61,478 nt of DNA from Phascolarctobacterium sp. (GCA_004558595.1 SFCN01000002.1:1-61478); one strand, 5' to 3'; positions 45,321-54,202 are shown, numbered from the stretch's first letter. Program-made: numbers and translations. Notes: generated by a model not told the origin, from the sequence alone.

Positions 45321-45818
45321 ATGAACAAGAACATTTTACTTTATCAAGCCATGCTACAGCATTTCGCTGGTGACCCCCGCCGCTGCCAGCACCTGATTAA
45401 GGTAGCAAGTCTCGCCAAAGAGCTTGCGATTTTAGAGGGTGCTGACGAAAAGTTAATCGCTTTGGTGGAAGCGGCTGGCCTTATCCATGACTGCGGCATT
45501 GTAGCTGGCGAAGCCAAATATGGTAAAGGTCACTGCACTGGTAAAATTCAGGAGCAGGAGGGCCCCGCTGTGGCGCGCAAAATCTTAAGCGACCTTGGTT
45601 ATGAGGCTAAGGCAGTGGAGCGCATTTGCTATTTAGTTGGGCATCATCATACCTATACTAATATTGATGGGCTGGACTACCAAATTTTGGTGGAAGCAGA
45701 TTTTATCGTCAATTTTTATGAAGACGGCCTTAGCAAGGAAGCTATTGCCCATACCGTGGCAAAAATCTTTCGCACCGCCAGCGGCAAAAAGTTGGCGAGC
45801 ACGATGTTTGCCATTTAA
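45321..45818 (+). CDS. HD-domain phosphohydrolase family protein
   Basis: A 165-residue all-helical protein with the HD signature LIHDCGI (His-Asp pair), an upstream metal-binding His in QHLIKVASLAKEL, and later HHHTYT and VEADFIVN. These would bind metal for phosphohydrolase activity on a nucleotide or phosphoester. Substrate unknown. Very close to the secreted-protein gene (5 bp), although its own ribosome site is poor, so it may depend on coupling. Confidence 0.88.
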   Translation: MNKNILLYQAMLQHFAGDPRRCQHLIKVASLAKELAILEGADEKLIALVEAAGLIHDCGIVAGEAKYGKGHCTGKIQEQEGPAVARKILSDLGYEAKAVERICYLVGHHHTYTNIDGLDYQILVEADFIVNFYEDGLSKEAIAHTVAKIFRTASGKKLASTMFAI

Positions 45819-45850
45819 TAGGCAAGTATTTTTTCAGAAGCAAATAAAAC

Positions 45851-45890
45851 AACGGCAGAGCTGTACTGTAAGTGTACGGCTCTGCCGTTA
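45851..45890. terminator. Terminator between HD protein and LysR gene
   Basis: AACGGCAGAGC pairs with GGCTCTGCCGTT (G-U tolerated) and extends through GTAC/GTAC around a short loop; convergent genes flank it, and T-rich sequence lies on both sides. Confidence 0.75.
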
Positions 45891-45897
45891 GTTATTC

Positions 45898-46800
45898 TTA
45901 CACCTCTGCTCCTTCCTTTTTGGCCTCCTCGCGGAAATAAGCCAAAAAGGTTTCGGCGGCCAAGCTTAAGGTTTTATTCTTGTTCCAATAAAAAATCTTA
46001 TTGAATTCCAGCTGTGAATCCTTGATAGGCTTTTTCTCCAAGCCCTCTGCCAAAGTTTCGTTGGGTGTAGCAGCAATGATGCCGATGTTGTCGCTGTTTT
46101 TCACCACTGTTAGAGTTGTATGCAAGGTGTTCGTCATAAAATGAGTCTGTAGTCTAATGCCCTGCTTCTCGTAAAAACGACGTAAAAGGGAAAATTGCGT
46201 GGAGTAGCTACACAGGGGCAGCTCTGCTAAATCCTTGATTTCAATATATTCCTTATGTGCCCAAGGCACCTGCAAATCATTCCTATACACCGCAAAAAGC
46301 TTCTCACGCTCAAAATTTATCATGGCGAATTCAGGATAAATTTTAATGGCAGCATTAGAAAAAGCAAAATCAATACTTCCGGAACGTATTTTCTCCACTT
46401 GGTCGACGGTCAACATTTCCTCGAACATAAAGGTTATTCTAGGATGCAACTTAGTAAAGGGCATCAAAAAGCGTTCAATAAAGTAATGACTACGCATGGG
46501 GGACACGCCAAAGCGAATGGTGCCAAAAACGTTACCATCATATTTTTCCATGGACAAGGCTAGCTCATCCTCACATTGGCACAGCTTGCGTACCTTCTGC
46601 ACGAATTCAATACCTGCGGAGGTCAGCTCGATATGCTTGAGGCCCTTTTGACGCTTGACTAGCTTGACGCCATAATAATCCTCCAGCTTAGTAATTTGAC
46701 TGCTTAAGGCGGTTTGCACAATATTCAATTTGCGTGCGGCTGCACTCATGGTGTTGGACTCAGCCAGTACAAGAAAGTTGCGGTAAAAATCGAATTCCAT
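45898..46800 (-). CDS. LysR-family transcriptional regulator
   Basis: A 300-residue LTTR with N-terminal winged helix (FLVLAESNTMSAAARKLNIVQTALSSQITKLEDYYGVKLV) and a periplasmic-binding-like effector domain starting near residue 90 (GTIRFGVSPMRSHYF). The ATG at 46800 is preferred; a GTG at 46812 is possible. It is transcribed away from the 46933 microORF and the AEC permease gene. A palindrome typical of LTTR sites lies in the shared upstream region. Confidence 0.92.
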   Translation of the reverse strand: MEFDFYRNFLVLAESNTMSAAARKLNIVQTALSSQITKLEDYYGVKLVKRQKGLKHIELTSAGIEFVQKVRKLCQCEDELALSMEKYDGNVFGTIRFGVSPMRSHYFIERFLMPFTKLHPRITFMFEEMLTVDQVEKIRSGSIDFAFSNAAIKIYPEFAMINFEREKLFAVYRNDLQVPWAHKEYIEIKDLAELPLCSYSTQFSLLRRFYEKQGIRLQTHFMTNTLHTTLTVVKNSDNIGIIAATPNETLAEGLEKKPIKDSQLEFNKIFYWNKNKTLSLAAETFLAYFREEAKKEGAEV

Positions 46801-46844
46801 AGTATATCTCACTTTTTTTGCTAATTAATAGGTTTTTTCTTCGT

Positions 46845-46878
46845 TTTACTTTATTATAGACTTAAGCTATACTATAGT
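46845..46878 (+). promoter_or_regulatory. Promoter with LysR-type palindromes
   Basis: TTTACT (46845-46850), 17 nt, TATACT (46868-46873). TATAG-N7-CTATA (46855-46871) and the overlapping CTATA-C-TATAG are dyads fitting the T-N11-A pattern of LysR regulators. The site serves the plus-strand transcript carrying the microORF and may control the divergent lysR gene. Confidence 0.5.
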
Positions 46879-46932
46879 CAAGCAAGAGAGTGCATGCATC
46901 TCCGGAAATTTAATATTAAAGGAGTGTTCAAT

Positions 46933-47004
46933 ATGACTAACGTACAAGCTATTACTTCCTCCATTTTTGTTATCCTTATGGCTGCTGCTTATTTGGGACG
47001 ATAA
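46933..47004 (+). CDS. Candidate 23-residue hydrophobic microprotein (or truncated gene start)
   Basis: An ATG preceded by AAAGGAGTG at good spacing opens a 23-codon frame, MTNVQAITSSIF then VILMAAAYLGR, ending in TAA. Residues 7-20 could form one membrane helix. It has its own promoter upstream and a strong terminator downstream (47071-47110), so it is an independent transcriptional unit. After the stop the same frame reads FADFFSR then a second stop, which could be the remnant of a slightly longer peptide. Alternatives: a leader peptide, a decayed transporter gene, or the coding part of a small regulatory RNA. It lies in the 430-bp gap between lysR and the AEC permease. Confidence 0.45.
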   Translation: MTNVQAITSSIFVILMAAAYLGR

Positions 47005-47070
47005 TTCGCTGATTTCTTCTCCCGATAATTGCCGTTTTCCACCGACCCTTTTACAGCAATAGTCATTTTC

Positions 47071-47110
47071 AAGCCAGCAAGAGCTTTGCTTCTGCTGGCT
47101 TGTTTTTTTG
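47071..47110 (+). terminator. Rho-independent terminator after the microORF
   Basis: CAAGCCAGCA pairs with TGCTGGCTTG, extended inward with some mismatches, followed by a run of T to 47110. Confidence 0.8.
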
Positions 47111-47230
47111 TATAAAAAGCCTTTGAGCTAGGCTTAAATTGGTGGTATAATAAGCAATATTGTAAAGCTACAAAGCGAGTGTTCTAATTTGGCAGACGCT
47201 TATGCAAAATAAATAATCTGAAGGTGTTGT

Positions 47231-48154
47231 ATGTTATCATTAATCTTGGCAGAGAAAATTTTCTCTCTTTTCATCATCATGATTATGAGTATGTCCTTGG
47301 TTCGCTTAAAAATCGTCAAATCCTCGGACAGCAAAATCATGTCCATTTTATTACTCTATTTATTCTTTCCCTGCGTCATTATCGAGTCCTTTCAGGTGAG
47401 CTTCACTCCTGAAATTCAACACGGGCTCATGCTGAGTACGGTAGCCGCGGTAATTGTGCAGGCTCTGCTGCTTTTTTTAGGGATTTTTTGGAAGCGAGTT
47501 CTCAAGCTTAACGCCGTGGAGCAATGCTCGGTAATTTATTCTAACGCTGGTAATCTCATTATTCCCCTAGTTATTGCTGTGCTCGGACCCCAATGGGTTA
47601 TTTATTCCAGTACCTTTCTTGCGGTACAGCTAGTGCTTTTTTGGACTCACATGAAGTCCACCATGGCCCGTGAGCCCCATATGGACTGGAAGGCCGTCTT
47701 TACAAATGCTAATATGATCGCTATTTTCATCGGCCTTATTTTACTCTTTACCGGCTGGCGGATGCCTGCTCCTGTAAACGACGCTTTCCATGCTCTGGGA
47801 CTAGTCATCGGCCCCTCGGCTATGATTATTGCGGGTATGCTTTTAGGTAATATGAGCTGGGAAAAAATCAAATCCTATAAGCGTGTGCCCCTTGTGGCCT
47901 TCTTGCGTCTCATCGTAATGCCACTGATGGTGCTGGTATTTCTAAAATACAGTGGTCTTGCTAGCTTCTCCCCTGATGGCGAAACAATACTGCTGATTAC
48001 CCTTTTGGCGACGGCCACTCCCTCGGCCACCACCTGCGTTAGTATGGCCTCATTGTTCGACAATCAACCGGAATACGCAAGCGTCATTAACGTGGTAACT
48101 GCCACATTATGCACCATTACCATGCCCTTCATCGTGTGGATATACCAGCTGTGA
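47231..48154 (+). CDS. AEC-family (auxin efflux carrier/malate permease type) transporter
   Basis: A 307-residue membrane protein with about ten hydrophobic segments split into two halves, as in the AEC/BASS fold. NAGNLIIPLVIAVLGPQW and the late ATPSATTCVSMAS carry the family's broken-helix patterns. AEC members export or import organic acids such as malate. AAGGTG precedes the ATG. The LysR regulator two units upstream may control it. Confidence 0.9.
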   Translation: MLSLILAEKIFSLFIIMIMSMSLVRLKIVKSSDSKIMSILLLYLFFPCVIIESFQVSFTPEIQHGLMLSTVAAVIVQALLLFLGIFWKRVLKLNAVEQCSVIYSNAGNLIIPLVIAVLGPQWVIYSSTFLAVQLVLFWTHMKSTMAREPHMDWKAVFTNANMIAIFIGLILLFTGWRMPAPVNDAFHALGLVIGPSAMIIAGMLLGNMSWEKIKSYKRVPLVAFLRLIVMPLMVLVFLKYSGLASFSPDGETILLITLLATATPSATTCVSMASLFDNQPEYASVINVVTATLCTITMPFIVWIYQL

Positions 48155-48260
48155 TAAAGCTTCCCCTCGCGAAACGCAAAATGAAATGTATATTCGCTAG
48201 AGCTTGTGGTTAAACTTCCTGCCCCCAAACGCGTTAGGAAATATTTGTTCGCATAACAAG

Positions 48261-48307
48261 AAAGCTTCGGCTAGGTACAACTGCTGTACCCAACCGAAGC
48301 TTTTTTA
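48261..48307. terminator. Terminator between AEC permease and rlmH
   Basis: AAGCTTCGG and GGTAC arms pair with GTACC and CCGAAGCTT, with small internal mismatches, followed by TTTTTT on the plus strand; it lies between convergent genes. Confidence 0.8.
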
Positions 48308-48332
48308 TAGATTTGTTAGCAATGAATTTGAC

Positions 48333-48812
48333 TTACCAGTGATACTTTTCACCGCGACTAATTTTAAAGGCACGATAAATCTGCTCAATGAGAAGTAAGC
48401 GAATCATCTGGTGGGTAAAGGTCATTTTGGAAAAGCTTAAGGCGAAATCAGCCCGCTTACGTAAAGCGTCCGTATAGCCAAAGGCGCCGCCAATGACAAA
48501 GGTAATATGACTATTGCCCGCAAGCGTAAGGCTGTCTATTTTTGCAGCAAGCTCCGGGCTAGAAATCTGTTTACCGATTACATCCAGTAAAATCACATAG
48601 GAATTCTCAGGGATGATGGCCATAAGTCGTGCTGTTTCCTTCTCCAGCACCTGCTGCTTAATGGCAGGAGCTGGGTCGTCAGGCATACGTTCCTCGTTTA
48701 TGGCCACTGTTTCCAGCTTACAAAAGAGTGTCAGGCGTTTCGTAAATTCCGCAATGCCCGCTTCCAAATACTTTTCTTTGATCTTACCTACGCAAGCAAT
48801 GGTAATTTTCAT
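48333..48812 (-). CDS. rlmH: 23S rRNA (pseudouridine1915-N3)-methyltransferase
   Basis: A 159-residue SPOUT methyltransferase. The trefoil-knot SAM site is in ITFVIGGAFGYTDALR, and the C-terminal SKMTFTHQMIRLLLIEQIYRAFKISRGEKYH is the family signature. Normal length. Third gene of walJ-htrA-rlmH, the usual Firmicute order. Confidence 0.97.
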   Translation of the reverse strand: MKITIACVGKIKEKYLEAGIAEFTKRLTLFCKLETVAINEERMPDDPAPAIKQQVLEKETARLMAIIPENSYVILLDVIGKQISSPELAAKIDSLTLAGNSHITFVIGGAFGYTDALRKRADFALSFSKMTFTHQMIRLLLIEQIYRAFKISRGEKYHW

Positions 48813-48823
48813 AGCCTACCCAC

Positions 48824-50011
48824 TTATTTATTCAGCTCGTCGGGAATCGCTTCCAATACCACAGTACGCTCGATTTCAGCATCGCCACGGCGCAGGGTCA
48901 GCACCATGCTATCGCCAACCTTGCTATCCTTCACCATTTGGCTAACCTCCTTAGAGGTTGTTACCTTTTTACCGTTAATCTTGATAATGATATCACCAGG
49001 GCGAACGCCGGCCTTATAAGCAGGGCACTCACGATACATATTGTTAATATAAACACCGCCGTGGAGGTCTATGCCAACATTATCCTTGTTGCCATTACTG
49101 CTCTTAGCCAGAGCCTCGCTGTCAATAATGCTGATGCCCAAATAAGGTCTAGCCACGAAGCCCTTTTCCACTAAGGTTTGCAGAATAGGCTTAGCAGTGT
49201 TGATAGGAATAGCAAAGCCGATGCCCTCTACTCCGTTGCCGGCATATTTTGCGCTGTTAATGCCCATGAGCTCACCATCAGCATTGACCAAGGCGCCACC
49301 GGAGTTACCGGGGTTAATAGCCGCATCAGTTTGAATCAAGGTATATTTATTATCACCAACGGTAATTTGTCTGTTCAAAGCGCTGACGATGCCCACAGTT
49401 ACGCTGCCACGCAGCTCCATGCCCAAGGGATTGCCAATAGCGATGGCAGGCTCGCCTACTTGAATGGTATCAGAATCGCCCATGGGAGCCTCAGGCAAGT
49501 TTTTAGCATCAATTTTAACTACGGCCAAGTCGGTCGCCGGGTCGGTGCCCAGCACCTTACCCTTCACATTGCGTCCATCGGTCAGGTAAACAGTTATTTC
49601 CTTAGCGCCTGCGACCACATGGTTATTGGTCGCGATATAGCCCTTTTTCGCATCATAAATAACACCACTGCCTACGCCCTCAACAACGCGCTCCTGCACT
49701 CTTCTGCCACCGCCAAAGCCAGGCAAATTGCTAAAGGGGAAGCCAGGGAAGAGGTCGGCAAGGTCGGGTACTACCTCACGCTTAATAGCCTTGGTCGCTA
49801 TACCTACCACGGAAGGCCCTACTCTTTTAGCAGCCTGCACAATAGGAGTATTGCGAGCAGGGCTTAGCTGCTGCTCCTGCTTAGCAGCGGGCTTTTCCGC
49901 TACAGCAGCAGAGGTTTTGCTGTCGCCACAGCCGGCAATAAGTATGGTTGCGCCCAGCATACCACACACAAAAATATTTAATGCTTTTTTCCAAGTAGTC
50001 TTGCGCATCAT
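48824..50011 (-). CDS. htrA: HtrA/DegP-family serine protease, lipoprotein-anchored
   Basis: About 395 residues. The N-terminus has a lipobox (TILIAGC), then a trypsin-like domain with catalytic His in TNNHVV, Asp in ATDLAVVKI and Ser in NPGNSGGALV, and one PDZ domain (GGVYINNMYRECPAYKAGVRPGDIIIKINGK). It degrades or refolds damaged envelope proteins. Start at ATG 50011 with AAGGAGTG upstream. It lies 25 bp after walJ. Confidence 0.95.
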   Translation of the reverse strand: MMRKTTWKKALNIFVCGMLGATILIAGCGDSKTSAAVAEKPAAKQEQQLSPARNTPIVQAAKRVGPSVVGIATKAIKREVVPDLADLFPGFPFSNLPGFGGGRRVQERVVEGVGSGVIYDAKKGYIATNNHVVAGAKEITVYLTDGRNVKGKVLGTDPATDLAVVKIDAKNLPEAPMGDSDTIQVGEPAIAIGNPLGMELRGSVTVGIVSALNRQITVGDNKYTLIQTDAAINPGNSGGALVNADGELMGINSAKYAGNGVEGIGFAIPINTAKPILQTLVEKGFVARPYLGISIIDSEALAKSSNGNKDNVGIDLHGGVYINNMYRECPAYKAGVRPGDIIIKINGKKVTTSKEVSQMVKDSKVGDSMVLTLRRGDAEIERTVVLEAIPDELNK

Positions 50012-50036
50012 CTTCACTCCTTGCGTCAAAGTCTAT

Positions 50037-50873
50037 TCATTTATTTTCATCAAAGCCTGGCAGAGCTAGCTGCCCTGTCAGATAATCGGCCACAGGCTGG
50101 TGCTGGTTTGCTACCAGCAGTCTTGTTTCCTGTAATCGTTTTTTACTATCCAAAATATTTTTTACTGTATCTAGGGCCAGCCTTGGCAAATTATTCTGCT
50201 CACTGAGATGAGCTAGGAAAATATGCTTCGGCAAACGCTCTAAGCCCACCAGAAATTGCCCTGCAGTAGCATTGGACAAGTGTCCCCGCGTTCCTAGAAT
50301 ACGCTGCTTGAGCTCATAGGGATAGCTGCCGTTCTTGAGCATCTGCACATCATGATTGGCCTCTAAAATCAGCACATCGCTACCGACCACAGCCTCCCGT
50401 ACAATATCTGTTACAAAGCCTGTGTCTGTAACATAGCTGCATTTGGCATCGCCACTGCGCCAATAAAAGCTATAGCCTTGTGGCTGAGCCGCATCATGGG
50501 AGATGGCGAAGCTATTAATCTGTACATCGCCAACCAGCATACGTGGGCCGGACAGGCGACAGTTGGCTCGGTTCAACTCCGGATATTTACTAAAAACTGC
50601 ACGCCAAGTGCCTTGACTGGCGTACAGGGGCACCTGATATTTTTTAGCGAAGGTCACGACTCCCTTCACATGGTCCACATGCTCGTGAGTGATAAACACT
50701 CCTCCAAGCTCCTCAGGACAGGCGCCAACCTGCTGCATACGCTTCACCAGCTCGCGACAGCTAATACCCACATCTACTAAAAAACGCTGGCTATCTGTGC
50801 TAATCAGGGCAGCATTCCCCTTACTGCCGCTGGCCAGCATGACAACCTGTAAATCTTTCGCCAAAATTGGCAC
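50037..50873 (-). CDS. walJ: MBL-fold hydrolase WalJ/YycJ
   Basis: A 278-residue metallo-beta-lactamase-fold protein. The metal motif is FITHEHVDHVKG, with further ligands in VTDTGFV and the late HIFLAHLSEQNN. N-terminal VVMLASGSKGNAALI matches YycJ. In Bacillus and relatives it is the last gene of the walRK operon, ahead of htrA. The start is uncertain: GTG at 50873 lies very close to AGGAG, and a TTG or ATG a few codons later is possible. walR, walK, yycH and yycI are not here. Confidence 0.92.
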   Translation of the reverse strand: MPILAKDLQVVMLASGSKGNAALISTDSQRFLVDVGISCRELVKRMQQVGACPEELGGVFITHEHVDHVKGVVTFAKKYQVPLYASQGTWRAVFSKYPELNRANCRLSGPRMLVGDVQINSFAISHDAAQPQGYSFYWRSGDAKCSYVTDTGFVTDIVREAVVGSDVLILEANHDVQMLKNGSYPYELKQRILGTRGHLSNATAGQFLVGLERLPKHIFLAHLSEQNNLPRLALDTVKNILDSKKRLQETRLLVANQHQPVADYLTGQLALPGFDENK

Positions 50874-50954
50874 GCTCCTATCACTAAACGCTTATATTAT
50901 AACAGAGAAATTTAACATTTTTGTGGCATTTTCGTGACAAACATGCTAAGAAAG

Positions 50955-50990
50955 AGAAAAAGATGTACCAACAAAACAGTCAGTACACCT
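50955..50990 (-). terminator. Terminator of the degV-fakA-perR operon
   Basis: On the minus strand AGGTGTAC pairs with GTACATCT (one G-U) around a 14-nt loop and is followed by TTTTTCTC. Confidence 0.7.
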
Positions 50991-51002
50991 TTGTCAAATC
51001 CT

Positions 51003-51434
51003 TTAATGCAGCTTCTGGCATTTAGGGCACAGACCATAGAAATAGAACTGTCCGCCCGTAATGGCGTAGCCGCTTTGATCCTTGAGCAAATTTGTCAGCT
51101 GCTCACGAGTAACCTTATTCATGGGCACATCGCGGATTTCCCCACACTCAAGGCAGCACAGATGATAATGCTCATGGATATTAGCATCATAACGATAGCT
51201 GTCCTCGCCAGTATTAATGATTTGGATCGCCTTTATATCACGCAGAATCTCCACAGTCTTATATACTGTCGCAAAGCTCATGGCCGGATATTTCGGCTGC
51301 AGCTTATTATAGAGCATTTCCGCATTGGGATGCCAGGATTTTTCCGCCAAAGCCTCATACACTGCCAAACGCTGTGGGGTTACCTTGTAACCATGGTTTC
51401 GAAGTAGAGCGGTGAGCTCTTGATTAGTAAGCAC
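51003..51434 (-). CDS. perR: Fur-family regulator, PerR-like peroxide sensor
   Basis: A 143-residue metalloregulator. Structural zinc Cys pairs are CLECG and CPKCQ. The regulatory-site residues of Bacillus PerR are all present: a His in WHPNAEMLY, Asp in SYRYDA, HYH after HE, and Asp in IRDVP. That Asp-rich site favours PerR over Fur. GTG start with GGAGTG upstream; it lies 6 bp after the FakA-like gene. It would repress oxidative-stress genes until Fe-bound His is oxidised. Confidence 0.85.
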   Translation of the reverse strand: MLTNQELTALLRNHGYKVTPQRLAVYEALAEKSWHPNAEMLYNKLQPKYPAMSFATVYKTVEILRDIKAIQIINTGEDSYRYDANIHEHYHLCCLECGEIRDVPMNKVTREQLTNLLKDQSGYAITGGQFYFYGLCPKCQKLH

Positions 51435-51440
51435 GTTACA

Positions 51441-53051
51441 TCACTCCATTGCTAACAAAAGGGGATATAAGGGTTGTCCCCCATAAAAAACTTCTACTTC
51501 CCAATCCTCATTCATCTCTTCAAGCTTTTCGGCTAAGGCACCAGCTGCTTCCTCATCCAAATCAGCGCCATAGTACAAGCTCAGCAGCTCATAATCACCG
51601 CCGCTCAGCATTTGCTCCAGTACCTCTTCGATATTTTTACCGGTGCACACAATTTTATCATTCAGTATGCCAAGACAATCACCCTGGCGTACCTCAAGTC
51701 CATTCACTACGCTATCGCGTACAGCCACGGTTACGCTGCCGCTGGCAGCCTCCTTGGCTTCCTTAGTCATGACCACAGTGTTTTCATCAAGGCTACGGGT
51801 AGCATCAAAATGCAAGAGCGCCGCCAAGCCCTGGGCCATGTTAGTTGTAGGCACAAAGGAAACCTTGGAGTTTCCAAGAAGCTTACGCACCTGCTCCGCT
51901 GCCAAAATAATATTTTTATTATTGGGCAGGATAATGTATTGCTCACAAGTGCCATTTTCAATGGCTTGCACGAAATCCTCCACCGGCGGATTCATGCTTT
52001 GTCCGCCACTGATGATTTCAGCTGCGCCCATCTCGTGCATAATGCGCGCGATGCCCTCGCCTGCGGCCACGGTCAATACGCCTACACCATGCTTCACCGG
52101 CTGGATATCCTCGGCGGTAAACAAGCGATTCTCATGCTGATCCCGCATGTTCTCTATCTTAATATCGTGCAGCGTACCCCATTGCTGCGCAGTATTCAGC
52201 GCATTACCGGGGTTCTTAGTATGGATATGTACCTTCACAATATCCTCCACCACAGCAACGATCATAGAATTACCAAAGCCCTGTAAAGCTTCGCTGACGG
52301 TCTTTTTATCTACACTGGCGCCCTTAACGATAAACTCGGTGCAGTAGGGATATTCCAAATCAAGGGGCTCGCCGCCCAACTTCAAGCTGTTCGGACGAGG
52401 CATAACCTCCAGCTCCTGACAATCTTGACCACGCAGGCCTGCCAAGCAGCCTTCGAAAAAGGCCAGTAAGCCCTGGCCGCCGGCATCAACCACACCGGCC
52501 GCCTTCAAGGCAGGCAGCTTCTCCGGAGTCAGCGCCAGCTCCTCCTTGCCGGAGCGAATAGCTGCCAAAAGCACATCCTCCAGGCTCACATTATCGCTGC
52601 GTACCGCTTGGTAGGCGCCCTTAGCCATGCCACGGGCCACCGTCAAAATGGTGCCCTCTACGGGCTTAGCTACGCTTCTATAGGCATAGAGAATGCCAAA
52701 CTGAAAGGCCTTGCCGATTTCCGTATTATTCAAGGTTTTCTTGCCGGCTACGCCCTTGCCGATACCACGCAAGAGCTGGGACAAAATTACGCCGGAATTG
52801 CCTCTAGCGCCCATAATGGCGCTACGGGCGGCAGCGGCTCCTACCTCGCCGGCCTCGGCATCATCGCTCATAGTGCTAATTTCCCTAGCCACGGAGGCCA
52901 TGGTATGCATCATATTGGTACCTGTATCGCCATCAGGAACCGGAAAAACATTCAGCTCATTGATGGCTTCATAATTCTTCTCAAAGCTATGATAAGCTCC
53001 CAGCAGCATGTCCTTGACCTGCTTACCGGTTATCTCCTTCATTAACTCCAT
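51441..53051 (-). CDS. DAK2/DegV-associated kinase, fatty acid kinase FakA-like
   Basis: A 536-residue protein. The N-terminal DhaL/DAK2 kinase domain has Mg/ATP motifs FPVPDGDTGTNMMHTM and GARGNSGVILSQLLRG; the middle links (VDAGGQGLLAFFEG) and a C-terminal EDD-type domain follow (LSLYYGADLDEE). In Firmicutes FakA phosphorylates fatty acids held by a DegV-family FakB for phospholipid synthesis. The gene lies 20 bp downstream of degV, supporting that partnership. Confidence 0.92.
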   Translation of the reverse strand: MELMKEITGKQVKDMLLGAYHSFEKNYEAINELNVFPVPDGDTGTNMMHTMASVAREISTMSDDAEAGEVGAAAARSAIMGARGNSGVILSQLLRGIGKGVAGKKTLNNTEIGKAFQFGILYAYRSVAKPVEGTILTVARGMAKGAYQAVRSDNVSLEDVLLAAIRSGKEELALTPEKLPALKAAGVVDAGGQGLLAFFEGCLAGLRGQDCQELEVMPRPNSLKLGGEPLDLEYPYCTEFIVKGASVDKKTVSEALQGFGNSMIVAVVEDIVKVHIHTKNPGNALNTAQQWGTLHDIKIENMRDQHENRLFTAEDIQPVKHGVGVLTVAAGEGIARIMHEMGAAEIISGGQSMNPPVEDFVQAIENGTCEQYIILPNNKNIILAAEQVRKLLGNSKVSFVPTTNMAQGLAALLHFDATRSLDENTVVMTKEAKEAASGSVTVAVRDSVVNGLEVRQGDCLGILNDKIVCTGKNIEEVLEQMLSGGDYELLSLYYGADLDEEAAGALAEKLEEMNEDWEVEVFYGGQPLYPLLLAME

Positions 53052-53071
53052 CTAACTCCCACACCTTTCCT

Positions 53072-53932
53072 TTAGGCCTTACGACGGACGAAGACGCCGA
53101 TCGCGCCAGGCCCAAGATGAGCCGCCAGTACGGTACCAATACTGGTTACCATCACCGGCACCCCGGGGTAACGCTCCTGCATTTCCTTAGCCAAGGCTTG
53201 GGCTTCATCCTCTACCACAGCATGGGCTACGAAAATCTCCTCAATAGGGTCATGGCTGCAGGCCAGCTCCACCATACGCTTCAAAACCTTCTTGCGGGTG
53301 CGAGCCTTATCCCCGATCAGCAGCTTACCCTCCCTATCAAGATGAACAATGGGGCGAATGCCCAATATATTGCCAACTAAAGCGCCCACCGCACCAATGC
53401 GGCCGCCCTTTTGTAGGTAATCAAGAGTTTTAACAGTAAAGTAGGTTTCTGTGCGCAGAGCGCAATCGCGGGCGAAGGCCTCCAGCTTATCCATATCCTC
53501 CACGCCGGAGTCAATCAAGCGCAAAACCTCCATGGCCATACCGCTCAAGGGACAGGCGGCGGTGAGTCCATCCACGCAACGAATATCAGCACCCTTAATC
53601 TCGCTCATTACCTGCTTAGCAACCATGCAGCAGGTCTGGTAGGTACCGCTCAGCACGCTATCCACCGCAATATAAATAACCTTCTTGCCTTCCTTAGCCA
53701 AATTCGTGAAGAGCTCATGAATATAGCCCACGGGCGGTTGAGAGGTTCCAGGCAGTTGGCCGGTCTTTTCTACCATGGCAAACATTTCCTCCAAGGAACG
53801 TTCGCCATCCCACCATTCCTCATTCCCATGGCGAGTGATCAGGCGCAGCACATGACAGCGAGGGTCATCCTTCAAAGGGGTTTCATGGGATACGGCAATG
53901 GTATCCACAACTACATGTATTTTATCCTGCAT
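53072..53932 (-). CDS. DegV family protein, fatty-acid-binding FakB-like
   Basis: A 286-residue two-domain DegV protein. The lipid-site loop is GTSQPPVGYIHELF and the middle has SVLSGTYQTCCMVAKQ, YLQKGGRIGAVGALVGNILGI and the C-terminal HLGPGAIGVF. DegV proteins bind a fatty acid for the FakA kinase encoded directly downstream. Confidence 0.94.
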   Translation of the reverse strand: MQDKIHVVVDTIAVSHETPLKDDPRCHVLRLITRHGNEEWWDGERSLEEMFAMVEKTGQLPGTSQPPVGYIHELFTNLAKEGKKVIYIAVDSVLSGTYQTCCMVAKQVMSEIKGADIRCVDGLTAACPLSGMAMEVLRLIDSGVEDMDKLEAFARDCALRTETYFTVKTLDYLQKGGRIGAVGALVGNILGIRPIVHLDREGKLLIGDKARTRKKVLKRMVELACSHDPIEEIFVAHAVVEDEAQALAKEMQERYPGVPVMVTSIGTVLAAHLGPGAIGVFVRRKA

Positions 53933-54090
53933 ATAAGCCTCCTGTAGGGTGTATATATCTTAAAAAACGAGAAAATTCCGCACTTATTCCATGTTACCTT
54001 ACATTGTACCATAAATTTAACATTTTTGCTACTAGGTATGTGTTCATCCTGTTATATTTTGCTGAATTAATAGAGAAATGCAAAATGGCA

Positions 54091-54117
54091 AAAAAAAAAG
54101 CCCTTACGAAGAAGGGC
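54091..54117 (-). terminator. Terminator after the LCP gene
   Basis: GCCCTT pairs with AAGGGC around CTTCGT on the minus strand and runs into nine or more T. The rest of the 53933-54202 gap is AT-rich and holds the degV upstream region. Confidence 0.85.
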
Positions 54118-54202
54118 CAAATGAGGGGCTGTTTTGATGGTATTAGTATAACATTTTTGTATACAAAATGCAAGAGCTTTTTGTAATTTTCATAACAATT
54201 TT

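Noticed and set aside
45819..45897. Extra coding beyond the HD-domain gene
   Set aside because: Only a terminator hairpin is present.
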